DNA from: Amborella trichopoda
Taxonomy: Eukaryota; Streptophyta; Magnoliopsida; Amborellales; Amborellaceae
DNA: 64,000 nucleotides
NCBI RefSeq assembly: GCF_000471905.2
Contig: NW_006498220.1
Span: 915,410-979,409, forward strand
Direction of reading: 5' to 3'
Shown here: one piece after another, positions 12,340-24,800 of the stretch
Numbering within the stretch: the stretch's first letter is position 1
Layout: every line of letters starts with the position of its first letter
Program-made: the position numbers and the translations under genes
The notes under the pieces: generated by a model
The model's database searches: none
What the model was told of the DNA's origin: nothing
Seen by the model: the letters and a program-made list of their open reading frames with translations, nothing else

Positions 12340-12625
12340 TTGATTTGGGTCCTCTCTCGAAAACCAAGCAAAGAGAATTTTTTTTGGTGGGGGGGGGGGT
12401 TAGAATGCCCTCCAAAACCCTTGTCCCCCCTTTTTAGGGGTAAAAAATGGCTAAAAATGCCCCCTCCGAGGGCCATTTTCCGCCCTCGGCCATGGGGCAT
12501 TGAGAGCCATCTTGGTTTCTAGTTGCTTGCCGTGGCCCAAAAAGCGGGCACCTCTTTGGTAGAACTTCTTAGGCTGCCGCCTATCCATAACTCGATTCCC
12601 TAGGCAGCGAGGTACCCAAAAGTTT
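12340..12625 (-). repeat. Dispersed repeat with G/C-homopolymer core, copy 2
   Basis: Inverted relative of 1320-1650. It contains an 11-base G run (12390s), 'ccctccgagggcc', 'ccctcggcc' and 'ccctaggcagcgaggtacc'. Degenerate, no coding capacity. Confidence 0.4.
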
Positions 12626-13212
12626 TTTACACTGATTCTGATGAAGGGCATAAAAAAACTGTTTGTCAACGAAAGTGGGTTGACATCCAGTCTGTATTCC
12701 ACATATTTCATTTAGTTGAGCTTATTTCAAGTCACAAAAACATATGGTTTTTTATTTTTATTTATTTTATTTTTTATTTATATTTATTTATTTTAGCAGA
12801 ACTGATTGAAACTGGTTTTCCTAACTATTTTTATATGTCTACAGTTGACTACAAGTGGGTTGTATCTGCTTTATGCAGTTAGACTGCAACTTAAATTCCA
12901 ACTTAATGTTAATAAACCCTTAAAAGTTTCTCTAATTGCCTAATGGAAATTGTAATTTCTTTGAGTTCAGATATTTTGTGTGGTTATAAGGTGGCGTTTA
13001 TTTGATATGGGAAGGCTCGATACTTGGTGGGGAAGGGAAGAAAAGAGTCACAGTTTTCATGACACGATTTCTGAGCATGCTTTGGTGGAGATGGCGGCAA
13101 CTTTGTGTGGCATTACTGTTTCACATGGGAGAGAGTCACTGCTTGAAGAGTTGCGTTTAGGTCCCTTATAAATATGCCCTTGGGTCCTCTAGGGTAATAT
13201 GTAGGGAACGGC
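12626..13212. other. Probable 5'-truncated part of the LINE
   Basis: Contains a 60-residue frame at 12980-13171 with no recognised domain. The L1-type element starts to be recognisable only after about 13260. Confidence 0.3.
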
Positions 13213-13989
13213 ATGACTATGATTATCAGTTTAACAGGACTCTCACAAACTTGTTTGTTATCTAGGGTTATTACATTGCGAGTTTGCTTACGCAGTTTGG
13301 AGTCTACTAATTCAGCTTTTCAGGCTCGCGTGGGTGCTTCCACCTTCAATCCAGTCCCTGGTTGTCCAATGAGGAAATCGGGGAAAATTCTTTGGAAAGC
13401 CTCACTAGCTGCTACCCTCTGGCATATTTCGAGGGAAAGAAACTCTAGGATCTTTCAAGGGGATAAGAACACTATCCAGACCCTGTTCCAAAAAATAACA
13501 TCCTCTGTTATTTTCTGGGTCTCCTCCTTTATTCGAGATTGGGATAACCTTCTTTATCTTAGTCATCACAGGAGCATAAATACCCCTCGATGGATTCCTC
13601 CCTCATAGGGCCATATAAAGCTTAACTTTGATGGATGCTCCTTTGGAAATCCTGGTCCGGCAGGCATCGGGGGAGTGTATAAAAATCATGGAGGAGGAGT
13701 CCTTCTCACCTTCTCAGAATACATAGGAACTAAAGGCTTGCAAACAGCAGAAGCCTTGGCCTTGCTAACTGGAATCAAGCTCTTTAACCATTCTTGGGGT
13801 AGAATCTTACAGATTGAAGGAGATGCCAAAAACATCATAAGGTGGGGTTCTGGTAAAAGAGGCCCACCTTGGTACTTGGGCCATTTATTTGATGAGATCG
13901 ATCACTTATGCAGGGACTTGGAAGTCACTTGGAGGCACACTCGAAGAACCGCAAACGCCACCGTAGACGCACTCGCTAAACATATCTAA
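13213..13989 (+). pseudogene. L1-type LINE ORF2 C-terminus with RNase H domain
   Basis: One reading frame runs through this interval with a single TAG at 13606-13608. Before the stop, 'LWKASLAATLWHISRERNSR'-type sequence (key residues W, W, RN.RIF) matches the zf-RVT segment of plant LINE ORF2. After it is an RNase H fold with all four acidic positions visible: D in LNFDGCSFGNPGPAG, E in TAEALALLTG, D in IEGDAKNII and D in NATVDALAKH. The reverse transcriptase part is absent, so the copy is 5'-truncated, as is common for L1 insertions. A 3' UTR and poly-A follow. The single nonsense codon suggests it is fairly young. Confidence 0.85.
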
Positions 13990-14326
13990 CAGGATGTTTA
14001 TCTGTAGATAATCAGTGTAAAAGGGCATCATTATAAGCCCTAACCTTTTTCTGTTGTCCTCTTTTCTCTACTTTTGTTATAGTGCGCGAATAGGGCCAAA
14101 ACTCTAAACTATCCTTTTGTCCGCTTTTGTACTTGGGCATATATATAAGTCCCCCCCCCTCTGTTGTAAGCCCCCTCTGCTGTTGTGTAAGTCTTTGTAG
14201 TGTAAGTCTTTGCAGGTCAGGTCCTCCTCTCAGGGACACCGATGCTGTTGAGGACATGCCTGGTGGCCTCACAGTATCGACAAAACTCATTTATATTATT
14301 TTATTTAATGTTAAGTTAATTTCTAT

Positions 14327-14338
14327 AAAAAAAAAAAA
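14327..14338 (+). other. LINE poly-A tail
   Basis: A run of 12 A ends the 338-bp 3' UTR that follows the LINE stop codon at 13989, marking the retrotransposed 3' end. Confidence 0.65.
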
Positions 14339-14339
14339 C

Positions 14340-15045
14340 AAGACTCTGACAAACTCATCAATTTTTATTGACACAAAAACATCTGAATATATTTTTAGTA
14401 ATGTTTATGAAAAAATAGATAATCCAAATAATTAGTGAAATACAAAAAAATATTAATTGGAAAGTGAAACTAGTAATTGGCATGTGAACAATGTTGGAAC
14501 CCACGCAAGTGATGGTGGAATCCTCTCAGATTCTTCAGGGAATTGCCAAAGATTCCATTATATTTTTTATCCAGGATTATTGAGAAAACATTAAGGTAGA
14601 ATAAAAGAGCTAGCTATTTCTGTCCTTTCTCTTAGAATGCAAGTGCTCTCTTTCTCTCAGCCAGTTATCCCATATCTGAGCAATGGCCTCTTCCTTGGTT
14701 GAAATTTGCAACAGAAGGGTTGCATACTACCTGTATATTAACATGTACATGTGGGGTTGCATATATGGGACATGGCCTCAGATTCACTTGAGATCAACAC
14801 ATGCTCCACTTGTCTCAATTTGCTTACTTTGCAATGCACTCTATGAAACTCCTTTTATAGGTGTTTCTCTTGCTTCTCAGATGTTTGTTCTTTTTGGACA
14901 TAGTTGCCTATTGGCCTCTTAATGTGGATAGATGAATTATTGTATCAGTCTTGCTATACCTGCATGTAGTCAGTGATTGTTCTATCTGCTCATATTTATG
15001 CTCTGTAGGTTTTTATCAGCACAACCATTGACTGCTCACTAATAG
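14340..15045. other. Probable intron upstream of the first visible phosphatase exon
   Basis: No exon recognised. The frame at 14683-14922 has an ATG but no family similarity and no clear donor site. The in-frame TGA at 15029-15031 shows the following exon cannot extend left of it. Confidence 0.4.
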
Positions 15046-15136
15046 TTTGGCACAAAATCTTTGGCTGTCTGAGATTTTCCAGGATTCAGAGTTGGAAATA
15101 AAGTTTTCTGTTAATGAGATCAAGGAGAAGTACAAG
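15046..15136 (+). CDS. ZDP-like gene, first visible exon
   Basis: Acceptor AATAG at 15041-15045, donor AAG|GTGCAC. The 91 nt are one leading base plus 30 codons, ending SVNEIKEKYK. An in-frame TGA at 15029-15031 rules out the upstream AG at 15019. The incoming phase means the preceding exon supplies two bases of the split codon. Confidence 0.75.
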
Positions 15137-18100
15137 GTGCACTTTTTATTTGAGATATTTATCAGTAATGTAGTTCTGTTACTTAATGTGGAAAGAATTG
15201 AATTTAATTTCTTTGTGATGTTTCTTCTAAAGCATTTAATCATATGTGCTTGTCTCAGGATGCTAACCTTATTCCAAACTGGAAGGCATTTCAGACAGTC
15301 ATTTTTCTGGAACAGGTGATACGTTGGTTTATATTTCAATAATTCAAATGCATTGAGGCCTTTTCTATTAAGGTCATGATCTGGGTATGATGATATGATG
15401 GTAATTCAAATGCATTCAGCTTTTGCACAAGGATGAGTCCACAATCAATGTGGGACATTCATCACTCTTGAGAGACATTGTGCAGCTCTTCTTCTAAAGA
15501 AGAGATTTATATTGGAGATTCATGGTGAATTTTGAGAAATGTTTTTACTTTTGCATAATTTTTCTTGCCGTTTTGAGTCTTCGACAAGGATTTAGTCTTC
15601 TACAATTGTGTACTTATTCCGAATAAGAATCTGCTTTTGCTGTATTTCTTACTCCTATCTGATTTTCATTCCCAAAGCATATGTAACCGGTCCATTTTTT
15701 CCATTAATGAAAATTTGACATTTTGGGGCTGAATTAGATAGTTAGAAGTGTGTATGTCATTTCAAGTTGCTGATTTTCTAAATTCTTCACATAGACCTCT
15801 ATCTATAATAAAAGACCTCCTTTAGATCCCAAGAAATCCTAATTGTAATTGAAATAGGGCCCTAATTAAAACAAAATTCGTTGTGACATTTCTACACCTG
15901 ATACCACAAGTAGTTCCTTAAAACTCCTAAATCCTAAAAATATAAAAAAACCTTAGAATATGTAAAAAAAATTAAATCCCTAAAAATAAACCCTAAAATT
16001 TAAAATTAAAATATACATCATTTGTATTAAACAAAAATTAAAAATCAAAATAATTTTGTCCTGCATCCGGTTTACTTTTCCAAATACTGGTCTGTCATAT
16101 GAGTACTAGTTGCTCTTCCCTTATGCAGAGTAGCGATATGCATTGGAATATCAATAACTTCAACTTCTCCTGCAAAGCTGAAAAGCATGCCCCATGCTGT
16201 GAGTATATGCATTGAAGCTAACCTGAATTACAAACTTCTGGGGACAATAATACCTTGAACAAGTTATAAATGAGTAACTCCTGAAGTATTGCATGACTTG
16301 CTAGAGACTGGGTCATTCTTCGGATGCCTATCGACTGTAGTGTTGACTAGATGTAGGAACCTATTGCCAGCCTATGGTGAAGCAAATATGGGTTATGAAA
16401 GTGACATCCCCCGTAGTTTGGCAACCCTTCTATTGCTAGTGGTAAGGTAAAATCGTGAGTAAGAGCAGTCAACAGTTGCTGGTAACTTATATGATGTGTT
16501 CCGATGAATAAAGGAAGACAATGAGCAGATGGAGAAGTGACAACATGCAGCAAAATTTAGTTGCCTAAGACCGAATGCAAGTGCATTAGGCAGGATCCAA
16601 CTTCAGTGTTACTTTGAACGAAGGTCTGGGTTTCACTGTTTTGTAATTTTGCTATCTACGGCAACTGGTTTTAGTCTGTTGACTTAACTTTGCTATGGGT
16701 GGCAACTCGTTTTAGACTGTTGACTTAGGTGAATAGCATATGTGATTTGGCCAAAAGGGATTCCCTCACTTTGATTTGACTATGACCCATACCATAACCT
16801 AATCTTCTCTGGATAACCAAGCATCATTTTACCCAGTGGGGAATGACCAAATTTGCAAGCTTGAATGCAATTCTCAGTCATGATACTAACACATATTGGA
16901 GTATTTCTGGTAAACCATTACTGTTGATTCGATTGCACAGGTAACAACACAGCAGGCAAATCGGGGACCAGTTTAGATGAGCAATGTGTGTCATCTTCTT
17001 TAAGCAAAGCTGTCACTATGGTCAGAGGCCTATTGATGAACATACAGGCTGTTTTGAGTCTGTGTTCTGATTCACCATAGGCAAAGATAACAGCTCAAAA
17101 CAACAAATGCACCACACCATTTGGAAACCATTACGAAGACCTTTAGTTTAGGTAGCTGATAGAGGGACTGCTCTCTCATTAACCTAAGGTCCTTAGAACC
17201 ATACACAATCAAGTATAATGTGCATCAGTCTTGTTGTTGGAATTTGGAGGAAGGATATGTAATCATCCCACGGTCTACATCAAGGGTCAGCGTTGAGCCC
17301 ATACCTCTTTGGCCTAGTTATGAACGATTTAACTAGGCACCTACAAGATGAGGTATCGTGATGTATGTTGTTCATGGACGGCATAGTTTTGATTGATAGG
17401 ACCCGAAGCGGCGTCAACACAAAGTTAGAACTTTAGAGGGATACTCTAGAATCTAAAGGTTTTAAAATTAGCTGGACTAAGACAGAGCATATGGAATGCA
17501 AATTTAGTAATAATTGGAGTAGAGACGAGGAACTAGTTAAGATTGATAGCCAAGAAATAAAAAAAAGAGCACGTTTTTGATATTTGGGTCGATAATCAAG
17601 GAAAATAGAGAAATTGAAGCAGATGTCGAACATAGAATTAGAGCTGGATAGGTGAGGTGGAGATGTACAACCAAAATCTTATGTGATCGCCGCATACCAA
17701 TGAAGTTGAAGGGGAAGTTCTACAGGACAGCTGTGAGACGAGCTTTACATGAAATGTTGGGTGGTCAAGGAACATTATATCTATTGAATAAATGTAGTTG
17801 AGATGAGGATGTTGAGACGGATGAGTGGCAAGACAAGAAGTGATAGAATTCGAAATGAATAAATCCGGGAGAGCTTAGGTGTGGCTCTAATAGGTGATAA
17901 GATGATAGAAAATAGATTCAGGTGGGTTAGCCATGTGCAGTGCAGACCCGGTACAACACTGTTTGGAGGTGCGAGTTGGTTCAAGTGGAAGGCTCAAAAA
18001 GGGCAAGGGGTAGGCCCAAAAGGAAATTATTAGAAGTAGTGAGAAAGATATGACGACTTATAGCCTCTCTAAGGGTATGACCCTTGATGGAGCAGAATGA

Positions 18101-21052
18101 CGGACCAAGATTATGATGATGATGATGATAGGTAATCATCCCACCTCGAGAAGGTTTAAAATATACGGATGCAGAACTAAATCGAAACTTGTTTGTTTTG
18201 GAACCACAATAAAGGTTAGTAAAATAACCAACAACAATATCTTGAGGAGATTGACGTATAGTTTTTGTATTACAGCTAGAATATCGGGTAGCTGCATCTC
18301 AATGAAAAACTTAAATATGTTTGTTCTGGTTTTCACATAAGTTTTTTGGGTATTCTTTTCTCTTTTGATAACTGAATACAGTGCACTTATGTAACATGTA
18401 AAATGATTATGCATAGAAGTGTTAAAACTTCAATATCTAGGACATTAAAACTCAAGATTTATGCGCTTGATTTACGAAGTGTTATACGTGAAACCTGAAA
18501 CAAACATTTTCGTGCAGCATTAAATTTCGATAAGCTTTGGAATGGAGAGACTAAATAAGATATGAGGTTGGTTCTATCCCCATGTGAATGCATACACATA
18601 TTTGAAAGAAGCGGCTAGGTGGAATTCCAAATAGTAAAATAAAAATCTTTTTTTTTTCTTAATATATATGGATTTTACTTACAAGTGCGACTATGCAATG
18701 CTGTAACTAAGAAAAACAAAAAGCCCTTGATACAACCTGTGATCTTCTTTTCACCGCCAAGCAAAAATAACTAATCTAGGACTAATAACAAGCTTTAACT
18801 TTAAATTTTAATACAAATAATGTTCCTAAAAAATGAAATAAATGAGCAATATTGGGAAGACTTACTTGACTTTGCCTAAGGTCACCTGCTTAGGACTTGG
18901 TACCTCCACACTTGATTACTCGATCGATGACACACTGTAATCTTCTGGCTTTGCTGAATATTTTGAGTTGGGAAGCTCATTAGGCAATTCTTTTTTTAGG
19001 TTCAGGGTTTGAGACATAGTTACCGGAATCTCTCCATTGATCTCGTGTTTTCGGTTCCGAAACCTGATTCCTCATTTTCATTAAGGAATCTCCATGGAAA
19101 CCTTTTTGCGGAACCAAAGAAGCTCAATTCCTTAACTTCAGAATATCGATCCGACACATCTTTAGAACCTTTTTTCAGAACCAAGGAAACTCGATTCCTT
19201 AATTTCGGAATCTCAATTCAACACATCTTTAGAAACTATTTATCGGAACTAAGGAAACTCGATTCACTTAATCCCTACCGGCGTACCGGATAGGTCTATT
19301 CATACCTCACCGGCGTACCAGATGAGCCACTTAATCCCTTTCAGCGTACCGGATAGGTCCACTTATACCTCACCGGCGTACCGAATGAGTCCACTTAATC
19401 CCTACCAACATAAACGTACCAGATAGGTCTACTTATACCTCACCGGTGTACCAAATGAGTCCACTTATTCCTTACCGACGTACCGGATAGGTCCACTTGT
19501 ATACTTAAAATATCTCTGAAACTCTTTATCATTAATTATCAAAAAACAAAAATATCACATATTCAATATATCCTTGAAATCATTACCATGAATTCACATG
19601 AAGTAATTTTATAGCAATCACTTTCATTGACATTTTCATAAATAACCAGTCAAATATTTTTGGCTTATAGTTTCAGAAAGATAGCAGTTCTGAGAGACAT
19701 TATTGAAATTTAACATGATAAGCAATCTATTGACAATAGAAGAACTCTTATGGAAATCCATAGTTAAATACTGAATTTTTAACTATCTAAAATCCTAAAC
19801 AATAGACGGAAATATCACAATTTTATTAAATACGGAAATACAAATTGCTTTCAAATAATCATGTTACAGGAACACGTAAACTTATAGCGTTTAAAATTCA
19901 CAGATGGAAATATTGTAATTTAATTAAAAGGTTTTACAGGAAAATATGACCACTTGTACATAACACTTAAGTATCTAAAATTCATACTGATAGACGGAAA
20001 TATTACACTTAAATACAAAAATACCAGTGTTTATATAACTATTTTACAGGAAAATGAGATCACTTACATTTATATGTCACGAGATGGGTATGTTGTTGCT
20101 GTCGCTAGAGTAAGACTGAGATCAATGGCGTTCATCTAAATGTATGAGAAGAGAGACCAAATGAGTTTATATGGGGAGAGGGAGCATGGATATTTTACAA
20201 GAAAGAAGGATGAAAGAAAAGAGTATGTGAGAGAGAAACATTATTATGAGAATAATATTGTCTTCATGAGAATATTATGAGCAAGAGAAAAATGCTATTT
20301 TTATGAGAACATTATCATTATGAGAATAATGATACAATCATTATGAGAATAATACTATCATTATGAAAATAATATTATCTTCATGGGAATATTATGAGCA
20401 AGTGAAAAATACTATTTTTATAAAAACATTATCATTATGAGAATAATGATACTATCATCATGAGAATAATACTATCTTCATGAGAATATTATGAGAGAGG
20501 AATAATGCATGAGATCTTATGAGAAAGAATATTATATGAGAGGGAGGAATAATTCTTATCATAATGAAACCATTGTGAGCGAGAGAGGAATATTACATGC
20601 GATCTTATAAGAGAGAATATTATATCAGAGAGAGGAATAATTCATGAGATCTTATGAGAGAGAATATTATAAGAGAGAGGACTTACGTATGGAAGAGAGA
20701 TGGAAAAACTTGATGAACATAATGATTATTAGTTCATGAGGGGAGAAGGATATTTAAAAATGAGGGAGGACACTCCTCCACTTGACGCATGTCAAATTAT
20801 GTGTCTTTTTTTTGTTAACTTCTCACTTTTATGTGCCACCTCGTGACACATCACCTCATATTATTGTCTTATAATGTCACATCACCTCATATTATTATTT
20901 TATAATGCCACCTTATACCCTATCATCTTAATTAAGTATTCTTCTTAAAAAAATCGTGGAAATGAGAAGTTTTGTAAAAGAATGATCCGATGGTGTATTC
21001 TTATCACAATGAACTATCACTCAAAACTATTCTTTTATATTGGTATTTTATG

Positions 21053-21087
<35 letters not shown>

Positions 21088-21255
21088 GTTTTGCAGTTCC
21101 AAAAATTTAGGGTCATCGCATTGTGGCTCGACATTTTACCTTAGGCATTTTATCATCTAGGTAAATGGACTCATTAGGAATATAACTCAACTCTCCCTTC
21201 ATTGCAGTGTAAAGCATCACACTGCTATGGATGTGGTAAAATTCATTTTTGGTGC

Positions 21256-21302
<47 letters not shown>

Positions 21303-21858
21303 NNNNNNNNNNNNNNNNNNNNNNNNNNNNNNNNNNNNNNNNNNNNNNNNNNNNNNNNNNNNNNNNNNNNNNNNNNNNNNNNNNNNNNNNNNNNNNNNNN
21401 NNNNNNNNNNNNNNNNNNNNNNNNNNNNNNNNNNNNNNNNNNNNNNNNNNNNNNNNNNNNNNNNNNNNNNNNNNNNNNNNNNNNNNNNNNNNNNNNNNNN
21501 NNNNNNNNNNNNNNNNNNNNNNNNNNNNNNNNNNNNNNNNNNNNNNNNNNNNNNNNNNNNNNNNNNNNNNNNNNNNNNNNNNNNNNNNNNNNNNNNNNNN
21601 NNNNNNNNNNNNNNNNNNNNNNNNNNNNNNNNNNNNNNNNNNNNNNNNNNNNNNNNNNNNNNNNNNNNNNNNNNNNNNNNNNNNNNNNNNNNNNNNNNNN
21701 NNNNNNNNNNNNNNNNNNNNNNNNNNNNNNNNNNNNNNNNNNNNNNNNNNNNNNNNNNNNNNNNNNNNNNNNNNNNNNNNNNNNNNNNNNNNNNNNNNNN
21801 NNNNNNNNNNNNNNNNNNNNNNNNNNNNNNNNNNNNNNNNNNNNNNNNNNNNNNNAGT

Positions 21859-21898
<40 letters not shown>

Positions 21899-24800
21899 AA
21901 TGGACGGCCCAGGGGTTTCTTTTAAATGTGTCCCACATCTTGTTAAGCTCAGATTTTTTTTGGAGCTCATGTGAAAAGTGTGGTGAAGAAATAGATTTTT
22001 TTAGGGGAGGAGCATGGATAGACATTTTTTTATTTGAGCTTCAAAATAGAGAAAACTATTTCTTCTAGAAACTAATTTCTATTCCAAATTTTGTATTCAA
22101 ATAACAGATATGAACAGTTTCTTTGGAAGACTATTTCTGGAAATATTTTCTAGAGATCTAAACGATGAAAATTGGACTAGGGATCACCTTATCCAATATG
22201 TGGGTTTCCCTTTACTTTGTGGTATAATTCTTGAGTGATATCTCTAGTTGTTTTCCAGACTTGGTCTCTTGTAAGGCCTTTCCTTAGTGAGTCCACTTTG
22301 GTTTTTTGTTAGCATTTTCTCTAGATAGTGGCTTTGATTCGCACGATGTGAATTTCTCTATATAGTGGCTCTGGTTTGCTTGTAGTGATCAAATCTTTTG
22401 TGCACTTTCTCTATATAGTGGCTCTAGTTTGCTAGTGGCGAACTTCATTTCACTAGTGCTTGACCTAAAAAATGATCTCGTTTTTATTACTATGTTGATT
22501 CCAAACATGGTTAATAGGGATTAGATAGTTTCGTGATTCCAAACAAAAAATAATAAAAAATGCAAATTACGAATGCGACTTGGCACATTCATGAGCTAAG
22601 GGTATCTCTGTGCCGATGTGAGTGTGCGAAGTTGAAGTGCGCTCAAGCGCCTTGTGCCCTTACCCTTGCTCTTGCCCACCCCCATGCATACATTCACCCT
22701 TGTGCGATTCGCATGCTTCACGTGTTCTACATAAGCTTTCTCTCTTGGTTCTATGTACTCAAATGGAGAAAGTATACTTCCTTCTCTACTTGAGAATCAC
22801 TTGGTCAATGTGGGACTAAAATTTTTGACTCTAACACTTTGCTCACTGTAAAAAGTTTCCAAAACAAACTATCAAAGGCCATTATTGTTTTGAAACACAC
22901 ACACACCCGTGCGCCAGCCTCAATTGCATGTCTATGCACCTTAAGCTTTCCCTTGGCCTTCGCTCTTGCTTTTAAGCTGCCCTTGCCGAGTGAAATGCAC
23001 TTGGGGAAGGATAACTGAACTTTGTTATGTTCCCAATATTAGCTCCAGGGAGTTCGCAAGAACATGTATCTTCCATAAGAAGCTTTATTTATAAAATGAA
23101 GAGTGCATCTACGCAATACATGCTTGAATGATGGAATTTTGTGTGGTTTCCCTTTCTAATTTTGCACAATGCAGGACTGTGGAATGTTAGTTCTGACTGA
23201 GTGAACTAGGTACAAAGGTCATATTAAAAACATTTTAAATTTTGAGAAGCATCTGTTGTCCCATGCTTTGCTATACATGCATAAACCTTAGTGTCAGTGA
23301 ATGGTGGATGACGGAAATATGTTCTCATATGCTATTCCTTGGGCAACCTAGAGGTCAAGAATGCATTTTAGTTTTACAAAAATTTAAATGCCCATAGCCT
23401 CATTTAGATATTTACTTGTGAACTTTGAAAGATCCTGTAGATTTTCTCTTGGCTATAAAGCAGTCTAATGTTCACTATGTACAGGCCTCTTTCCGTGTAC
23501 TTATTATTTCCATTGCTTACATAGGAAGATGGATTTCACACATCAAGTAAGATTGCTGCATTTGATTTTGATGGCTGCCTTGTGAAAACATCTGTGAAAA
23601 GGTATCCTGATTTTTCTGGTGTTTGAGGATTTTCTTCTTGAACTAGACCTATCTTTTTTGGATTTTTTTTCATTGTATTGGAAGTCTTGGACCTTGAACA
23701 ATAAAAAACTGTTAAAAAGAAAATCATGTGGAAGCGTTCCAGTTCTTATGCATCTAATTTGTTATTTTTATAGAATTTAGGCTTTGGAATCGTTTGTTTC
23801 TGCAGATTACATTTTGGTTGAGGGAGAATTAGACATGCATCAACTTTATCTGTTCTTGTGCTTAGTGTCAGTTGGTGAAAGCTTTGGATTTACATCTTTA
23901 TGTACTTCTTTTTTGCTACAGAGTTGGTCCTGATGCTTGGTCCCTTCTCTATCCTTCAATACCAGCAAAACTGCAAAGTTTGTACAACAATGGGTATAAA
24001 CTGGTGTGTAGTTTTTTTGTTTTGTTTTTGTTGTTTTCTGTGCTTTTCTTCATAGCCTTACAGATATCATACACACTTTCTGAAGATAACCGACAATGTA
24101 GAATGTAACATTACTGCCATTCAGTTACATAATTACATCTGAGTTTCTCTCATGTTGCTTAATCCTATATTATTTTACAAGATCTTGATCATTTTCAATT
24201 ATCAGGTGATTTTCACTAATGAATCTAACATTGATCGGTGGAAGAACAGCAGGCAGAAAGCCGTTGATTCTAAGATTGGACGCCTTATCAACTTCATCAA
24301 GCTTGTGAAGATTCCTATCCAGGTGGCTATTGTTTTACATTTTATTTTAATAAATACTTTGTCGTGTATAATTTGGAGGAGGCTGTAGGGGTCCGCTTTC
24401 ATTTTCTTTACTTGGAGCATTCGTAATGTAAAAAGGTATTTTACTATAGATTCCAGTTGTTTAGCTGTTAATGAATGAATTGTAGATTTCTACTTTTATT
24501 AAGCATTGAATTGCAAATATCAAGTAGGATTCCCAATCAGTTTCCCTACTTTGGTGCTACTGTTTAACCATATATGTAGTACAAAGTTTGTGAAGTAGTT
24601 AAATATCCTGGATTGTGGAATTCATGCCTGCATCTAATCCATAGAATTTCATGAGGTGCAGGTTTTCATATCTTGCGGAATGGAGGGCACTGGTGATCCT
24701 TTTCGAAAACCTAGAACTGGAATGTGGAGATTGCTGCAGAAAAATTTCAATTCCGGCCTTGAGATTGATATGGATCAGTAATGTTCAAAACAGTCATACT

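Noticed and set aside
14683-14922. ATG-started frame of 79 codons as a first exon of the phosphatase gene
   Set aside because: No similarity to the family's amino end, no convincing donor, and the next exon's phase is not met by its stop-terminated frame.
21113-22068. Several long open frames across the gap
   Set aside because: They consist of GA-repeat peptides (RERE or SLSL) plus unknown residues from 553 N.
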